The notes below the pieces were generated by a model. That model saw nothing but the letters and a program-made list of their open reading frames with translations. It was not told where the DNA came from and searched no databases. Positions 55,970 through 64,000 of a stretch of DNA of 64,000 bases are shown piece after piece. This DNA is from Acidobacteriaceae bacterium. Its GTDB lineage: Bacteria; Acidobacteriota; Terriglobia; Terriglobales; Acidobacteriaceae. The stretch covers positions 77,363 to 141,362 of the forward strand of contig PLIO01000070.1 in the NCBI GenBank assembly GCA_003140075.1, written 5' to 3'. The translations under genes were made by a program, and so were the position numbers. The number at the start of each line of letters is the position of its first letter. Positions within the stretch are counted from its first letter, which is position 1.

Positions 55970-56950
55970 TCAAGCGAAACGATCCGTTTTTCCGCGGATG
56001 CCGTCCAGAGCGCCGAGCAAACAATAAGCAAGCTTATTGAAGCGTTTCTTCTCGAAGAGACAGATCAGCAGCAGTGACTTCAGCCGCGAGCAAAGGGTCG
56101 TAAGAACCCACCTTGGTTCGCTGCCCAGATACTCCCCCGCAAGGATCAACGTATTCCGGGTCATGAAATACTGTCTCCAGGGTGAGTGATTACTGGCTCC
56201 CGTCGTCTTCCATGGCAAGCGATGTTCTATTAGGTTTCCGATGGAATGTTGCATCAATGGTTTGGAGGTCATCACGATATGGAATCCTTGCGAGCGGGCG
56301 CGGAGGCAGTATTCCAGATCGACACAATCCACAAAGAACTCTTCTCGAAATCCACCAATTTCGTGAAACGCCTGCAGTGAGACTAGACTGCCTGATGTGA
56401 TGACTGCCGTCACCTCCGCTCCCCAAGAACTGTTTCCGTCTTGGTTTGCGGCGGCTGGTTTCCCATTCACCGAGCTGGTGTAATTTGAACCGATCACCGC
56501 GAGGCTGCTCTGCTTAGGAAATGCGTGATAGGCAGCCGTGAGAGAGTCAACCAGGTCGGAAGCAACGACCGTATCCTGATCCAGGCTCAGAATCCAGCGA
56601 TACCCCTGTTGCGCAGCCCACTCTGCACCCTGGTTGAGGGCGCGGGCGACCCCTTCGTTTCTGTAGTTCAGAATTATGTGCACGTCCTGGTTGTCCACCA
56701 ATTGCTGAAGCCGGCCTACGCCTGATTCTGACCCATTATCTACAACCGCAATGTGAGCAACTTGCGGTATCACTTTCTGTGTGCGGGAGAGAAGATCGCC
56801 GTCGGGATTACGGGTGACAATCACGGCGCATATTGTCTCCCGCGCCGGTGCATTTTGATTGGCTTGAACGGAACTTGCTCTTTGCGTATTCAATTCAGTG
56901 CCAACATTGTCAGGAGTGACCGTGCCGCGATCGGTTTCAAGCATCGTCAT
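55970..56950 (-). CDS. Glycosyltransferase family 2 (rhamnosyltransferase-like)
   Basis: ICAVIVTRNPDGDL, IAVVDNGSESGV, RWILSLDQDTVVASDLV, GGFREEFFVDCVDLEYCLRAR. Confidence 0.9.
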   Translation of the reverse strand: MTMLETDRGTVTPDNVGTELNTQRASSVQANQNAPARETICAVIVTRNPDGDLLSRTQKVIPQVAHIAVVDNGSESGVGRLQQLVDNQDVHIILNYRNEGVARALNQGAEWAAQQGYRWILSLDQDTVVASDLVDSLTAAYHAFPKQSSLAVIGSNYTSSVNGKPAAANQDGNSSWGAEVTAVITSGSLVSLQAFHEIGGFREEFFVDCVDLEYCLRARSQGFHIVMTSKPLMQHSIGNLIEHRLPWKTTGASNHSPWRQYFMTRNTLILAGEYLGSEPRWVLTTLCSRLKSLLLICLFEKKRFNKLAYCLLGALDGIRGKTDRFA

Positions 56951-57003
56951 GAACTAACCCCATATCCGAAACCTAGGGACTATGCGTTCACCCGACTACG
57001 GTT

Positions 57004-58374
57004 TTAAAGAATCACAGATTCGACCGGCAAGCCGGCAACCTGGGGGGAAGGATTTCTGCCTATCCAATGAGCAAGAACGATCAGCAACCCGGCGTCGATG
57101 GACGCGCGCAGCATCCAAGCCACCGCGGCTCCAGTCACACCGTAGGTCTGAATAAGCCAATACAGGGCGACGGCATAAAAGGGAAGTTCCACCAGGTTCA
57201 ACTTCGCCGGGATGTCAGGTCGGCCCAGTCCTTGAAGAAGTGCGAATGGCAAGGCTCCGACCGCCAATGCCAATGTGCCGACCAGAAGCAACTGGGCAAT
57301 CCGATAACTGTGCATTGAGAAGTCCGGCCCCAGCCACAGCGAAAGCCCCGGTCTCGCGATCGCGATGAGCACCCCCGTGAGCGGAAGCAGGAGCGCAAGC
57401 AGGTACAAGGTCGTACTGCGATAAAGAGTTCCCAACCGATGGCGATCCTGGGCCGACGAAAGACTAAATGCAGGAAACATAACTGCAGAAACCGCGCCGG
57501 AGACAATCAACAGTTTGGTAACCACTTCGTACGGAGTCGCGTAGTAGGTAACGGCGGCCGTCGAGACTAAGGCGCCAATAACAAAGCGGTCGATGTACAG
57601 CATCAGCGGGCCAACGACATTGCTTACGGTCATCCAGCCACCCAGAGAAAAGAGCGACCCTATATGCTGGGGGCGGACCGCCAGTTCACCCGCTAATGCT
57701 GACGATACGCGGAAACAGAGAAGCAGGTGTGCCATCCATCCAGCAATTCTGCCAGCTACGAGGACGACGGTGATTGGGAAAATATGGTTTGAGAAGGGCA
57801 GCACAAGCAGAGGCCCGGCAAAGGTGAATATCCCCATCGGTGTGCGGACCAGGTTGATCAGCCCAAAGGCTTGCTGAGCCTCCAGGAAGCCGCGCAATCC
57901 TGCAGTGCTAATTACAACCGGGATCGAAACGGCGAGAGCATAGAAGGAGTACAGGGCATCACTGCGGATAGCGATTGGAATTTTCAATATCCCATAAACC
58001 AGCAAATGACTTCCCAGGGCGAATATCGCCGCACCCACCAAACCCAACGCCATCATCATGGTCTGGCTGGTCCAGAATAGCTCCGGGATCTCCTCTTGCC
58101 GGCCGCTTCCCAGCTTCTCAGACACAAGTTTTGTCAAAGCGCGACCCAAACCCAGATCAAACAATCCAGCATATCCAATGAGCGTCCAAGCGAGGGCAAT
58201 CACGCCGAAACGATCTGTGCCCAGTCTATGGATAAGGATGGGAATGGAAACGAAGGCGACCAACAACGGACTTCCCGTTCCCAACAGATTCCATATTACG
58301 TTCCTGACCAGAAGCGGCCCTTGAAGCAAGTAATGATGTTTTGTAGGACTCTCAGTCATGGGAGATGTCGGCAT
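57004..58374 (-). CDS. Oligosaccharide flippase (Wzx-like)
   Basis: RFGVIALAWTLIGYAGLFDLGLGRALTKLVSE N-terminus typical of PST flippases; 12-14 TM. Confidence 0.88.
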   Translation of the reverse strand: MPTSPMTESPTKHHYLLQGPLLVRNVIWNLLGTGSPLLVAFVSIPILIHRLGTDRFGVIALAWTLIGYAGLFDLGLGRALTKLVSEKLGSGRQEEIPELFWTSQTMMMALGLVGAAIFALGSHLLVYGILKIPIAIRSDALYSFYALAVSIPVVISTAGLRGFLEAQQAFGLINLVRTPMGIFTFAGPLLVLPFSNHIFPITVVLVAGRIAGWMAHLLLCFRVSSALAGELAVRPQHIGSLFSLGGWMTVSNVVGPLMLYIDRFVIGALVSTAAVTYYATPYEVVTKLLIVSGAVSAVMFPAFSLSSAQDRHRLGTLYRSTTLYLLALLLPLTGVLIAIARPGLSLWLGPDFSMHSYRIAQLLLVGTLALAVGALPFALLQGLGRPDIPAKLNLVELPFYAVALYWLIQTYGVTGAAVAWMLRASIDAGLLIVLAHWIGRNPSPQVAGLPVESVIL

Positions 58375-59728
58375 CTGACGCCGGGCCGCTGCCGTGCCCG
58401 TTGCGCGAGATCCAGGGAACCTTCCCTTTCAGGCTGGAGACCACTTCCAGGGCAAGAATCTTGCGCGGATCCTGGGGGTCTGAAGTGTGCCAGGTTGCCG
58501 AACCCACGACCCAGGCAATCGAGGCGCAGAAGACGAGAAAACCTCCGAGGATTGTGATGAGCAAGCGCGGCGGAGATGATTTTTTCTCCGCAACCTTCGG
58601 TCGATCCAGCACTTTGACGCTTGGAGTCTCTTTGGCCTCCTGAATTTTTGCCAGTTCATACTGCTGGGTCAGCAGTTCGTACACAGTTTCCTGAATCTTG
58701 GCGCGGCGGTAGTAATCTGCATATTTCACCCCCAGCAAGGGCAAGTTGCGCAGGCTGGGGTAGGGCATATCAATCGATCGCGCGTCCAGCGACGCCGCGG
58801 TTGCTCTGGAATCGACCAGGGGATCCGATCCAGCCGGCGTGCTTCTCGTGCCGCCCAGCTTTTCCAAGTCTCTCCGCAGTTCCCCGACCCGGGCGTCAAG
58901 GGAGCGAACCCTGGGATTACTGTCGGAATAAATCTGGCGCAAGCCTTCCAGTTCGGATTGCGCGACGATGAGTTCTCCGGCGAGAGTTCCGGCGGCCTCC
59001 AAAGCTGCTTTCCCCATGGTTTGAATGTCGACTGTGCCGCTCTGGCTGGAGAACTGGGCCAGGCCGTTGGAAGCGTCATCCAGTTCGTGTTTGGCTACTC
59101 TGAGGCGCTCTTCGAGAAACACGCGCTCACGATGTGCGGACGAGGTGGAGAGCTCGGCAATGAGAGAATTCAACTGGTCCACGTAGGCCCGCGCCAGGGC
59201 CGCGGCGCGTTCGGGGCTGCGATCCGTCACACTGATGCTGATGATGCCGCTCTTTCGGTCTTCTGAAATAATCGTGCGCTCGTCAATATTTGCGCGTGCC
59301 TCCTGCTCCAGACGCACACCGTAGACCTTTCTCAAGTCGAATTGCTCGACCAGCCGCGATTGGGCAGCGTCGCTGCGCAGGATGCCGACAAACAGCGCTC
59401 CCGTACTGTTCAAACCCAACAGGTCGGCTGCCATGGATCCCAGGCCGCCCGCGCCTTTTGCCGCCAGCGTTGCCATCATGGCGATCCCCGTAGTGGACTG
59501 AGTATCAGGCGGCATCAACTGCGCGGTTGAGGTGTAGGTCTTTGGAATCAAGAACGCGAGCAAGGCCGAGGCCGCCAGCCCAATCGCGGTGGCGCGAACC
59601 AGCAGTCGGCGATGATCCCAGAGAAGGCGCAAATGGTCAGCCTGCCAGGCGCGCCGATTCTCCAGCGAAATTTCCTGGAGTGACAACTCGTCGCGAATCG
59701 GGTTCGGTTTGGTAGCAATCAGACTCAT
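58352..59728 (-). CDS. Wzz/GNVR-type polysaccharide chain-length determinant
   Basis: N- and C-terminal TM segments, YTSTAQLMPPD, long coiled coil, DRPKVAEKKSSPPRLLITILGGFLV. Confidence 0.88.
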   Translation of the reverse strand: MSLIATKPNPIRDELSLQEISLENRRAWQADHLRLLWDHRRLLVRATAIGLAASALLAFLIPKTYTSTAQLMPPDTQSTTGIAMMATLAAKGAGGLGSMAADLLGLNSTGALFVGILRSDAAQSRLVEQFDLRKVYGVRLEQEARANIDERTIISEDRKSGIISISVTDRSPERAAALARAYVDQLNSLIAELSTSSAHRERVFLEERLRVAKHELDDASNGLAQFSSQSGTVDIQTMGKAALEAAGTLAGELIVAQSELEGLRQIYSDSNPRVRSLDARVGELRRDLEKLGGTRSTPAGSDPLVDSRATAASLDARSIDMPYPSLRNLPLLGVKYADYYRRAKIQETVYELLTQQYELAKIQEAKETPSVKVLDRPKVAEKKSSPPRLLITILGGFLVFCASIAWVVGSATWHTSDPQDPRKILALEVVSSLKGKVPWISRNGHGSGPASDADISHD

Positions 59729-59765
59729 ATCATTCGAGAAGCGTGGCCTCGCGCCTAGCTTTCTT

Positions 59766-62255
59766 TCACTTCCGCCTCTGCGGCCAATAGCTGAATTCGA
59801 GCGAGGCCGCGATATTCGATTGCGGTCCTGTCGCCAGCAGAGGAATCTGCCAGCTTTCGTATTGCAGCTTGCCCGTAAGTCGCAATCCCGACCCCAACAG
59901 AAAATCTGAATTCACCGCGACATCGTTCTGCGTCCCGCCTTGCGGGAGCCATTGCGCATCCACCTTCCGGTGGCGCAGTTCGATTCCGATTCTCTTCGTC
60001 GGGCTCAGCCAATAAGTGCTTCGGACGGATTCACCCTGTGCCGCGCGTCCCAGCCAGGTGCCCATCAGCACGCCATTGTTGGTGTATCCGTTGAGGTATT
60101 GCAAATTGTAGTAGTAGCAGCCATTGCACGTGGGGAAGTTGATTGGACTTGTGGTACCACCTTCGATTCTCAAGTCAACCTTGGGAACACTCGGAAGTTT
60201 GGCAAGATAGATGCCAGTCTGGAAGGCTGCCTTGTAGGGACGGTTTACTGGGGAAATCTCGTCTGTCTGTAACGCGTCAACATAGAAGCTGAGCCAATCG
60301 CGCATCCCTGGGATGCGATAGGTGAAATCCAGCCCTGCGTGGCCGCTGCCCAGGGATGATCCGTTCACGTGAACTGCGAATGTGCTTTCCCACAGGGTCT
60401 TAAACGTCAACGGATTTTGCGGCCCACCGTAAAGGGTTGTCTTGGACGCGCTGATTTCAAAATTCGGCGTGAGCTTCAAACTGACTTTGCCGCCGCTCAG
60501 AAATGGCTGCTGCGCGAGATTTTTCCCATACTGGCCTATGAGGGCCGGGTTGAGGGAACCTTCTAGAGCCGAGTTATCGATGAACTGCTGTCCTGCGACC
60601 TGCCCGATGAAGAACTGCATGCGAATATCACCGAAAAGTCCGAGAAAGGAAGGCAGCCGAAAAGGACTGACTCGATTGATGATGAACATCTTGTTGAGCG
60701 GCTCGGCGTTGTTGGTGAATATCATCGCGCCTTCTTCACCCGGACCCCACCACAGACTCTGTCTGCCAAACGAGAGCTGCCAGTTGGCCAGATTCATTCC
60801 GACATAAGCGTCCAGAAGCTGAAAGCGGCTGATCGCTGCGAACGGCATCGCGGGTGGGTTGGGAGGCAAATGGTCGATCTCGCTGATAAAATTCAGAGCG
60901 GCCGGAGACAACGAAGGAGCGGAGGGAGCCGATTGATACTCGCCGCGCACGTAGATCACGAACGGACCAGCCGTGGTCCATCCCGAACTGCCAACGATGC
61001 TGTTGAAGCCCTCCTGATATGGCCTTCCATAGTCGTTTAAGATCGTTTGGCCGAAATGAAAATTGTCGGTAAGCGGTTTGCCCGATATACTCGTGCCTCG
61101 TGCATAAACGGACTCAATTTGCGCGTGAACGTTGTCTCCGCTCTCGGTGGCATTGAGTTCGCTTTCAAACTCGCTAGACAGTGACCGATAAAGTTCTTGT
61201 ACTTCCAACGGCCCGTCCGCGCCGGATTGGCGTTCCGACGCTTCGCCCAACAGTCGGGCACACTCGAGGCGGGTCCAGGGACGCAACCCAAGAATCGTCG
61301 TCTTGATGTAGCCCATGGCCGCGAGTCGCTCCAGCGCCGGATAGATCCAGCTATCGAGCGGAACGTACGGCGATCCCATGAAAGAAGGGATTCGGGTTGT
61401 TGGTTCGTTCACGAATTCGCGGGGCGACTCCCATGATCCGCCGCCGAGTTCGGCATCGTGACGTCTGCTGTAAACACTTTGGGATACCAGATATCCCAGT
61501 ACGCCGCCCACGAGCACATCCGAAGGAAAGTGCTGACGCGCGCGAACCCGTGAGAAACTGACAGCCGAAGCCATCCCGTAGGCGAACAGCTTTGGCCATG
61601 TCCCTTGATACTCATGCGCAATCACGCCCGCAATCGACCAGGCGACGGCAGCATGTTCGGAGGGGAACGACGTGCCCCCCTGAAAAAATGCGCCACTGCC
61701 GTTGTCCTGATAGGGCCGCTCCCGGCGGAAGGAGTATTTCAAGGCCTCGGTTGCCAGCAGAGTGTTCACAGCCGCTTCCCCGGCCAGAAACCCGGTCTCG
61801 CGCCAGTGCTCGTTGTGCATTGGGAAGCTGAACAGATAAAGTCCGGCTCCGGCGCCAATCAGGCTTGCCACCCCATAGTTGGAAACCGTCTTGTAGTGGC
61901 TAATGGTTGCGGGATTTTGCGGGAGCGATGCGCTGTACTGGCGATCAGTCACGAAAAGACCTGCCGCGAGTCCGCCGAGCGGTACCAGCCAGGTTGCGTC
62001 CGACAAGCGAACACGCAGGGGACTGGTCCAGATTTGTTTCTGATCGTCGACAAAATCTGAGATGTGGCCTGCGAAACTCGGCGAATCGCGGGAAGTGATC
62101 GCGGGCAAACCGGCCGGGGCCATCTTCACTTCAGAAGGTGTAGACATTTGAGGAGCGATCGTTGGGAAACTGTCTGGCGGCTTCTCGCTGGTTGCGTCCT
62201 GCGCCGCGGCTTTGGGTATCGAAAACGCCAAGCCAGCCGCCAGCAACATCGCCAT
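59766..62255 (-). CDS. PAP2-family phosphatase fused to a Wzi-like capsule assembly outer-membrane domain
   Basis: N-terminal signal (MAMLLAAGLAFSIPKAAAQ); EALKYSFRRERPYQDN...SFPSEHAAVAW...RVRARQHFPSDVLVGG (PAP2 triad); C-terminal Wzi-like FGRQSLWWGPG...MKM-type barrel. ATG 62255 preferred; TTG 62276 possible. Confidence 0.85.
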   Translation of the reverse strand: MAMLLAAGLAFSIPKAAAQDATSEKPPDSFPTIAPQMSTPSEVKMAPAGLPAITSRDSPSFAGHISDFVDDQKQIWTSPLRVRLSDATWLVPLGGLAAGLFVTDRQYSASLPQNPATISHYKTVSNYGVASLIGAGAGLYLFSFPMHNEHWRETGFLAGEAAVNTLLATEALKYSFRRERPYQDNGSGAFFQGGTSFPSEHAAVAWSIAGVIAHEYQGTWPKLFAYGMASAVSFSRVRARQHFPSDVLVGGVLGYLVSQSVYSRRHDAELGGGSWESPREFVNEPTTRIPSFMGSPYVPLDSWIYPALERLAAMGYIKTTILGLRPWTRLECARLLGEASERQSGADGPLEVQELYRSLSSEFESELNATESGDNVHAQIESVYARGTSISGKPLTDNFHFGQTILNDYGRPYQEGFNSIVGSSGWTTAGPFVIYVRGEYQSAPSAPSLSPAALNFISEIDHLPPNPPAMPFAAISRFQLLDAYVGMNLANWQLSFGRQSLWWGPGEEGAMIFTNNAEPLNKMFIINRVSPFRLPSFLGLFGDIRMQFFIGQVAGQQFIDNSALEGSLNPALIGQYGKNLAQQPFLSGGKVSLKLTPNFEISASKTTLYGGPQNPLTFKTLWESTFAVHVNGSSLGSGHAGLDFTYRIPGMRDWLSFYVDALQTDEISPVNRPYKAAFQTGIYLAKLPSVPKVDLRIEGGTTSPINFPTCNGCYYYNLQYLNGYTNNGVLMGTWLGRAAQGESVRSTYWLSPTKRIGIELRHRKVDAQWLPQGGTQNDVAVNSDFLLGSGLRLTGKLQYESWQIPLLATGPQSNIAASLEFSYWPQRRK

Positions 62256-62292
62256 GAGTCTTGTCCTGATCCGCAAATCTGCAGCTCCGGTG

Positions 62293-63996
62293 TTAGGGAT
62301 GGATGTAAGCCACAGTAAGAGCCGCTGAGGACGCAACCTGCGCGGCCTGCATGAGCGTCGCCCAATTTCGCGGAGCAAGCCTGGGCGCCTTCTCTGGCAC
62401 GACAATCGAGTCTCCCGGCTTCAATACGGCGCTGAGCGGATCACCCATCCAGAACTCCGAGACATTCCTGGCGGAAAGTACGGAGCCGTCGGCCCGCACA
62501 ACGAAGATCCCGCTCCGATCCGCGATTTGAGTCAGTCCGCCGGACTGGCTCAAATACCACTTGGCACTTCTGCCCGGAATATAGCTGACCGCGGTGGGAT
62601 TGAAGACCTGGCCGCTAACGGTCACGTAGTCCGCTTTCTTGGGAATAATGAGTACGTCCCCGTCTCGCAGGGGAATATCCGACGCCGTCTTCGCCAGCCG
62701 TTTAAGGTCCGAGGGAATGTGGATCACAACGCGTCCAACCGGTGCCGTCGCCTCGAGTTGTTGGAGCGCCGTATCGGTCTGGGCGATGGCAGTGAGTTTC
62801 GCTTCTTTCTGGTCAGCATCGCCGTCCGGCATAGCCTTCAGGTAACCCTGCTCTGCTTTGAGTCGGTTTACCAATTCCAAATGGGATTTCATTTCCAGGT
62901 CTCGAACTTCCTGACGGAGCAGCACAGCTCCGTAAGGAAAGGCTTCAGCGGTGAAACCATTGCAGCGCATCAGCAGCGAGCTGAGACGCTCGTCCGGCTG
63001 AATCCCGTATGTGGCAGGATGCTGCACTTCTCCCTTCACCGTGACGGACGCTCCCAGATCGCTCCATTGCGGAATCTGCCGAATGGCCAGAACATCTCCA
63101 TTGCGCAACGTAATGTTTTCGTTGACATCACTCGACCGTGCGGCCTCCAGCTTCACCTCAAGATGTTCGCCGACGCCGTTGCCGGCCGCGAATCGCGTAA
63201 GATCGGCGCTGCCGGCAAATGCGCTTCGCTTGAGTCCGCCCGCGACCCGAATCAGGTCTTCAACCCGCATGTCGGTGGTCAGCGGATAGCGCCCAGGCTT
63301 CGCGACTTCACCTTTGATGTCGACGGTTGGAGCATCCACTTTGGCCAGGTTGCGGTGCACCAGCAGGCGATCCCGCGCCTGCAAAATGACGTCGTCCACC
63401 GGATTCCCCGCGAGGGCTTCGCGCAAATCCACACTCAAAATCCTCATGGTGCCGTCGGCTTGATTGCGGAACAACTGGGCGGAATCAAGCGCCGCATCCG
63501 GTGTAATTCCGCCGGCCAGAAAAATCGCATCGCGCAAATGAGCCTGACCGGATGTGCGATACGAACCGGGCCGATGGACCTCACCGCCCACCCACACTTC
63601 GGGCGGAGCCTCAAAATCGTAGCGGCTAAAGATTCGCACCGTGTCTAAGGGCTTCAGGGCCGGAGCTGTCGCCGGGTTTGCCAGTGCACTCGAGATGTCA
63701 AAGCTTTCGACGCTGGGATGAAAATCCGGAGGATTCAGGCGGATGATTTCCGCATAATGAGGCGCGGGTTCGGGGAGAAGATCGCCATACGATGAAATGA
63801 GGTCTGTCAATTTCATTCCCGGCTTGTAGGAATAGCGGCCCGGGCGTAAGACGTGCCCCTGAAGGTAAATGGCATCCTCGTTATATGCGGCGATCGGAAA
63901 GATGTGCACTTGATCGCCGTCGCGAATCTTGAAAGCCTGCAGCTGCTGGTTGACATCCGCAGGATCAGCGATCGAGGGCAGGTCCAGGGTCAGCAT
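62293..63996 (-). CDS. SLBB-domain polysaccharide export protein (Wza-like), 5' end probably beyond the window
   Basis: Repeated SLBB blocks (VYLQGHVLRPGRYSYKPGMKLTDLI, VWVGGEVHRPGSYRTSGQ, VDIKGEVAKPGRYPLTTDMRVEDLI, VTVSGQVFNPTAVSYIPGRS); no poly-export N-terminus seen before the edge. Confidence 0.88.
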   Translation of the reverse strand: MLTLDLPSIADPADVNQQLQAFKIRDGDQVHIFPIAAYNEDAIYLQGHVLRPGRYSYKPGMKLTDLISSYGDLLPEPAPHYAEIIRLNPPDFHPSVESFDISSALANPATAPALKPLDTVRIFSRYDFEAPPEVWVGGEVHRPGSYRTSGQAHLRDAIFLAGGITPDAALDSAQLFRNQADGTMRILSVDLREALAGNPVDDVILQARDRLLVHRNLAKVDAPTVDIKGEVAKPGRYPLTTDMRVEDLIRVAGGLKRSAFAGSADLTRFAAGNGVGEHLEVKLEAARSSDVNENITLRNGDVLAIRQIPQWSDLGASVTVKGEVQHPATYGIQPDERLSSLLMRCNGFTAEAFPYGAVLLRQEVRDLEMKSHLELVNRLKAEQGYLKAMPDGDADQKEAKLTAIAQTDTALQQLEATAPVGRVVIHIPSDLKRLAKTASDIPLRDGDVLIIPKKADYVTVSGQVFNPTAVSYIPGRSAKWYLSQSGGLTQIADRSGIFVVRADGSVLSARNVSEFWMGDPLSAVLKPGDSIVVPEKAPRLAPRNWATLMQAAQVASSAALTVAYIHP

Positions 63997-64000
63997 GGTG

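Noticed and set aside
62256-62405. N-terminal extension of the PAP2-Wzi ORF
   Set aside because: Overlaps the SLBB gene and encodes an Arg-rich stretch upstream of a good signal peptide.

Overview
GC-rich chromosomal window whose gene content resembles Acidobacteriota (an Oar-like TonB-dependent receptor with a carboxypeptidase-regulatory-like domain, an exosortase, long EPS loci). That taxonomic reading is inference. The main blocks are as follows. (1) 1-7.8 kb: an exopolysaccharide/glycan locus with a flippase fragment, two paralogous LbH acyltransferases around a methyltransferase, a GT2, a polysaccharide deacetylase, an Alg14/Alg13-like split glycosyltransferase pair, a stand-alone ACP and an FAD-dependent oxidoreductase. 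(2) 7.8-21 kb: metY and a metA-like gene, an acyl-CoA/AMP ligase, SDR, P450, UDP-GlcNAc 2-epimerase, and a minus-strand set of ALDH, class IV aminotransferase, carrier-thioesterase and TPP enzyme. (3) 21-25 kb: an exosortase and ASH/Fn3 secreted proteins. (4) 25-41.5 kb: an apparent uptake/catabolism locus with DUF485/ActP, a benzoylformate-decarboxylase-like TPP enzyme, a PanE-like reductase, a cupin, an MRJP-like protein, an MFS transporter, two LysR paralogs and a TonB receptor. (5) A tRNA-Ser(GCT) next to an integrase remnant. (6) 42.6-64 kb: a large, mostly minus-strand EPS/O-antigen locus (PagL-like, GT4-Rossmann fusion, epimerase, GTs, AsnB, Wzy-like, Wzx-like, Wzz-like, PAP2-Wzi fusion, SLBB/Wza-like). 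The strongest observations are: a complete 2778-bp IS1595-like transposon (imperfect TIRs, perfect 8-bp TSD CTAATTAG, two passenger ORFs) that interrupts a LysR gene whose frame is restored by precise excision; two perfect ATAC-N7-GTAT LysR-type boxes between the intact LysR paralog and the TonB receptor; an unannotated C-terminal relic of a TPP-enzyme gene; a carrier domain whose phosphopantetheine serine is replaced by Asp; two adjacent perfect palindromes; and several start-codon or in-frame micro-duplications. No CRISPR array was seen.
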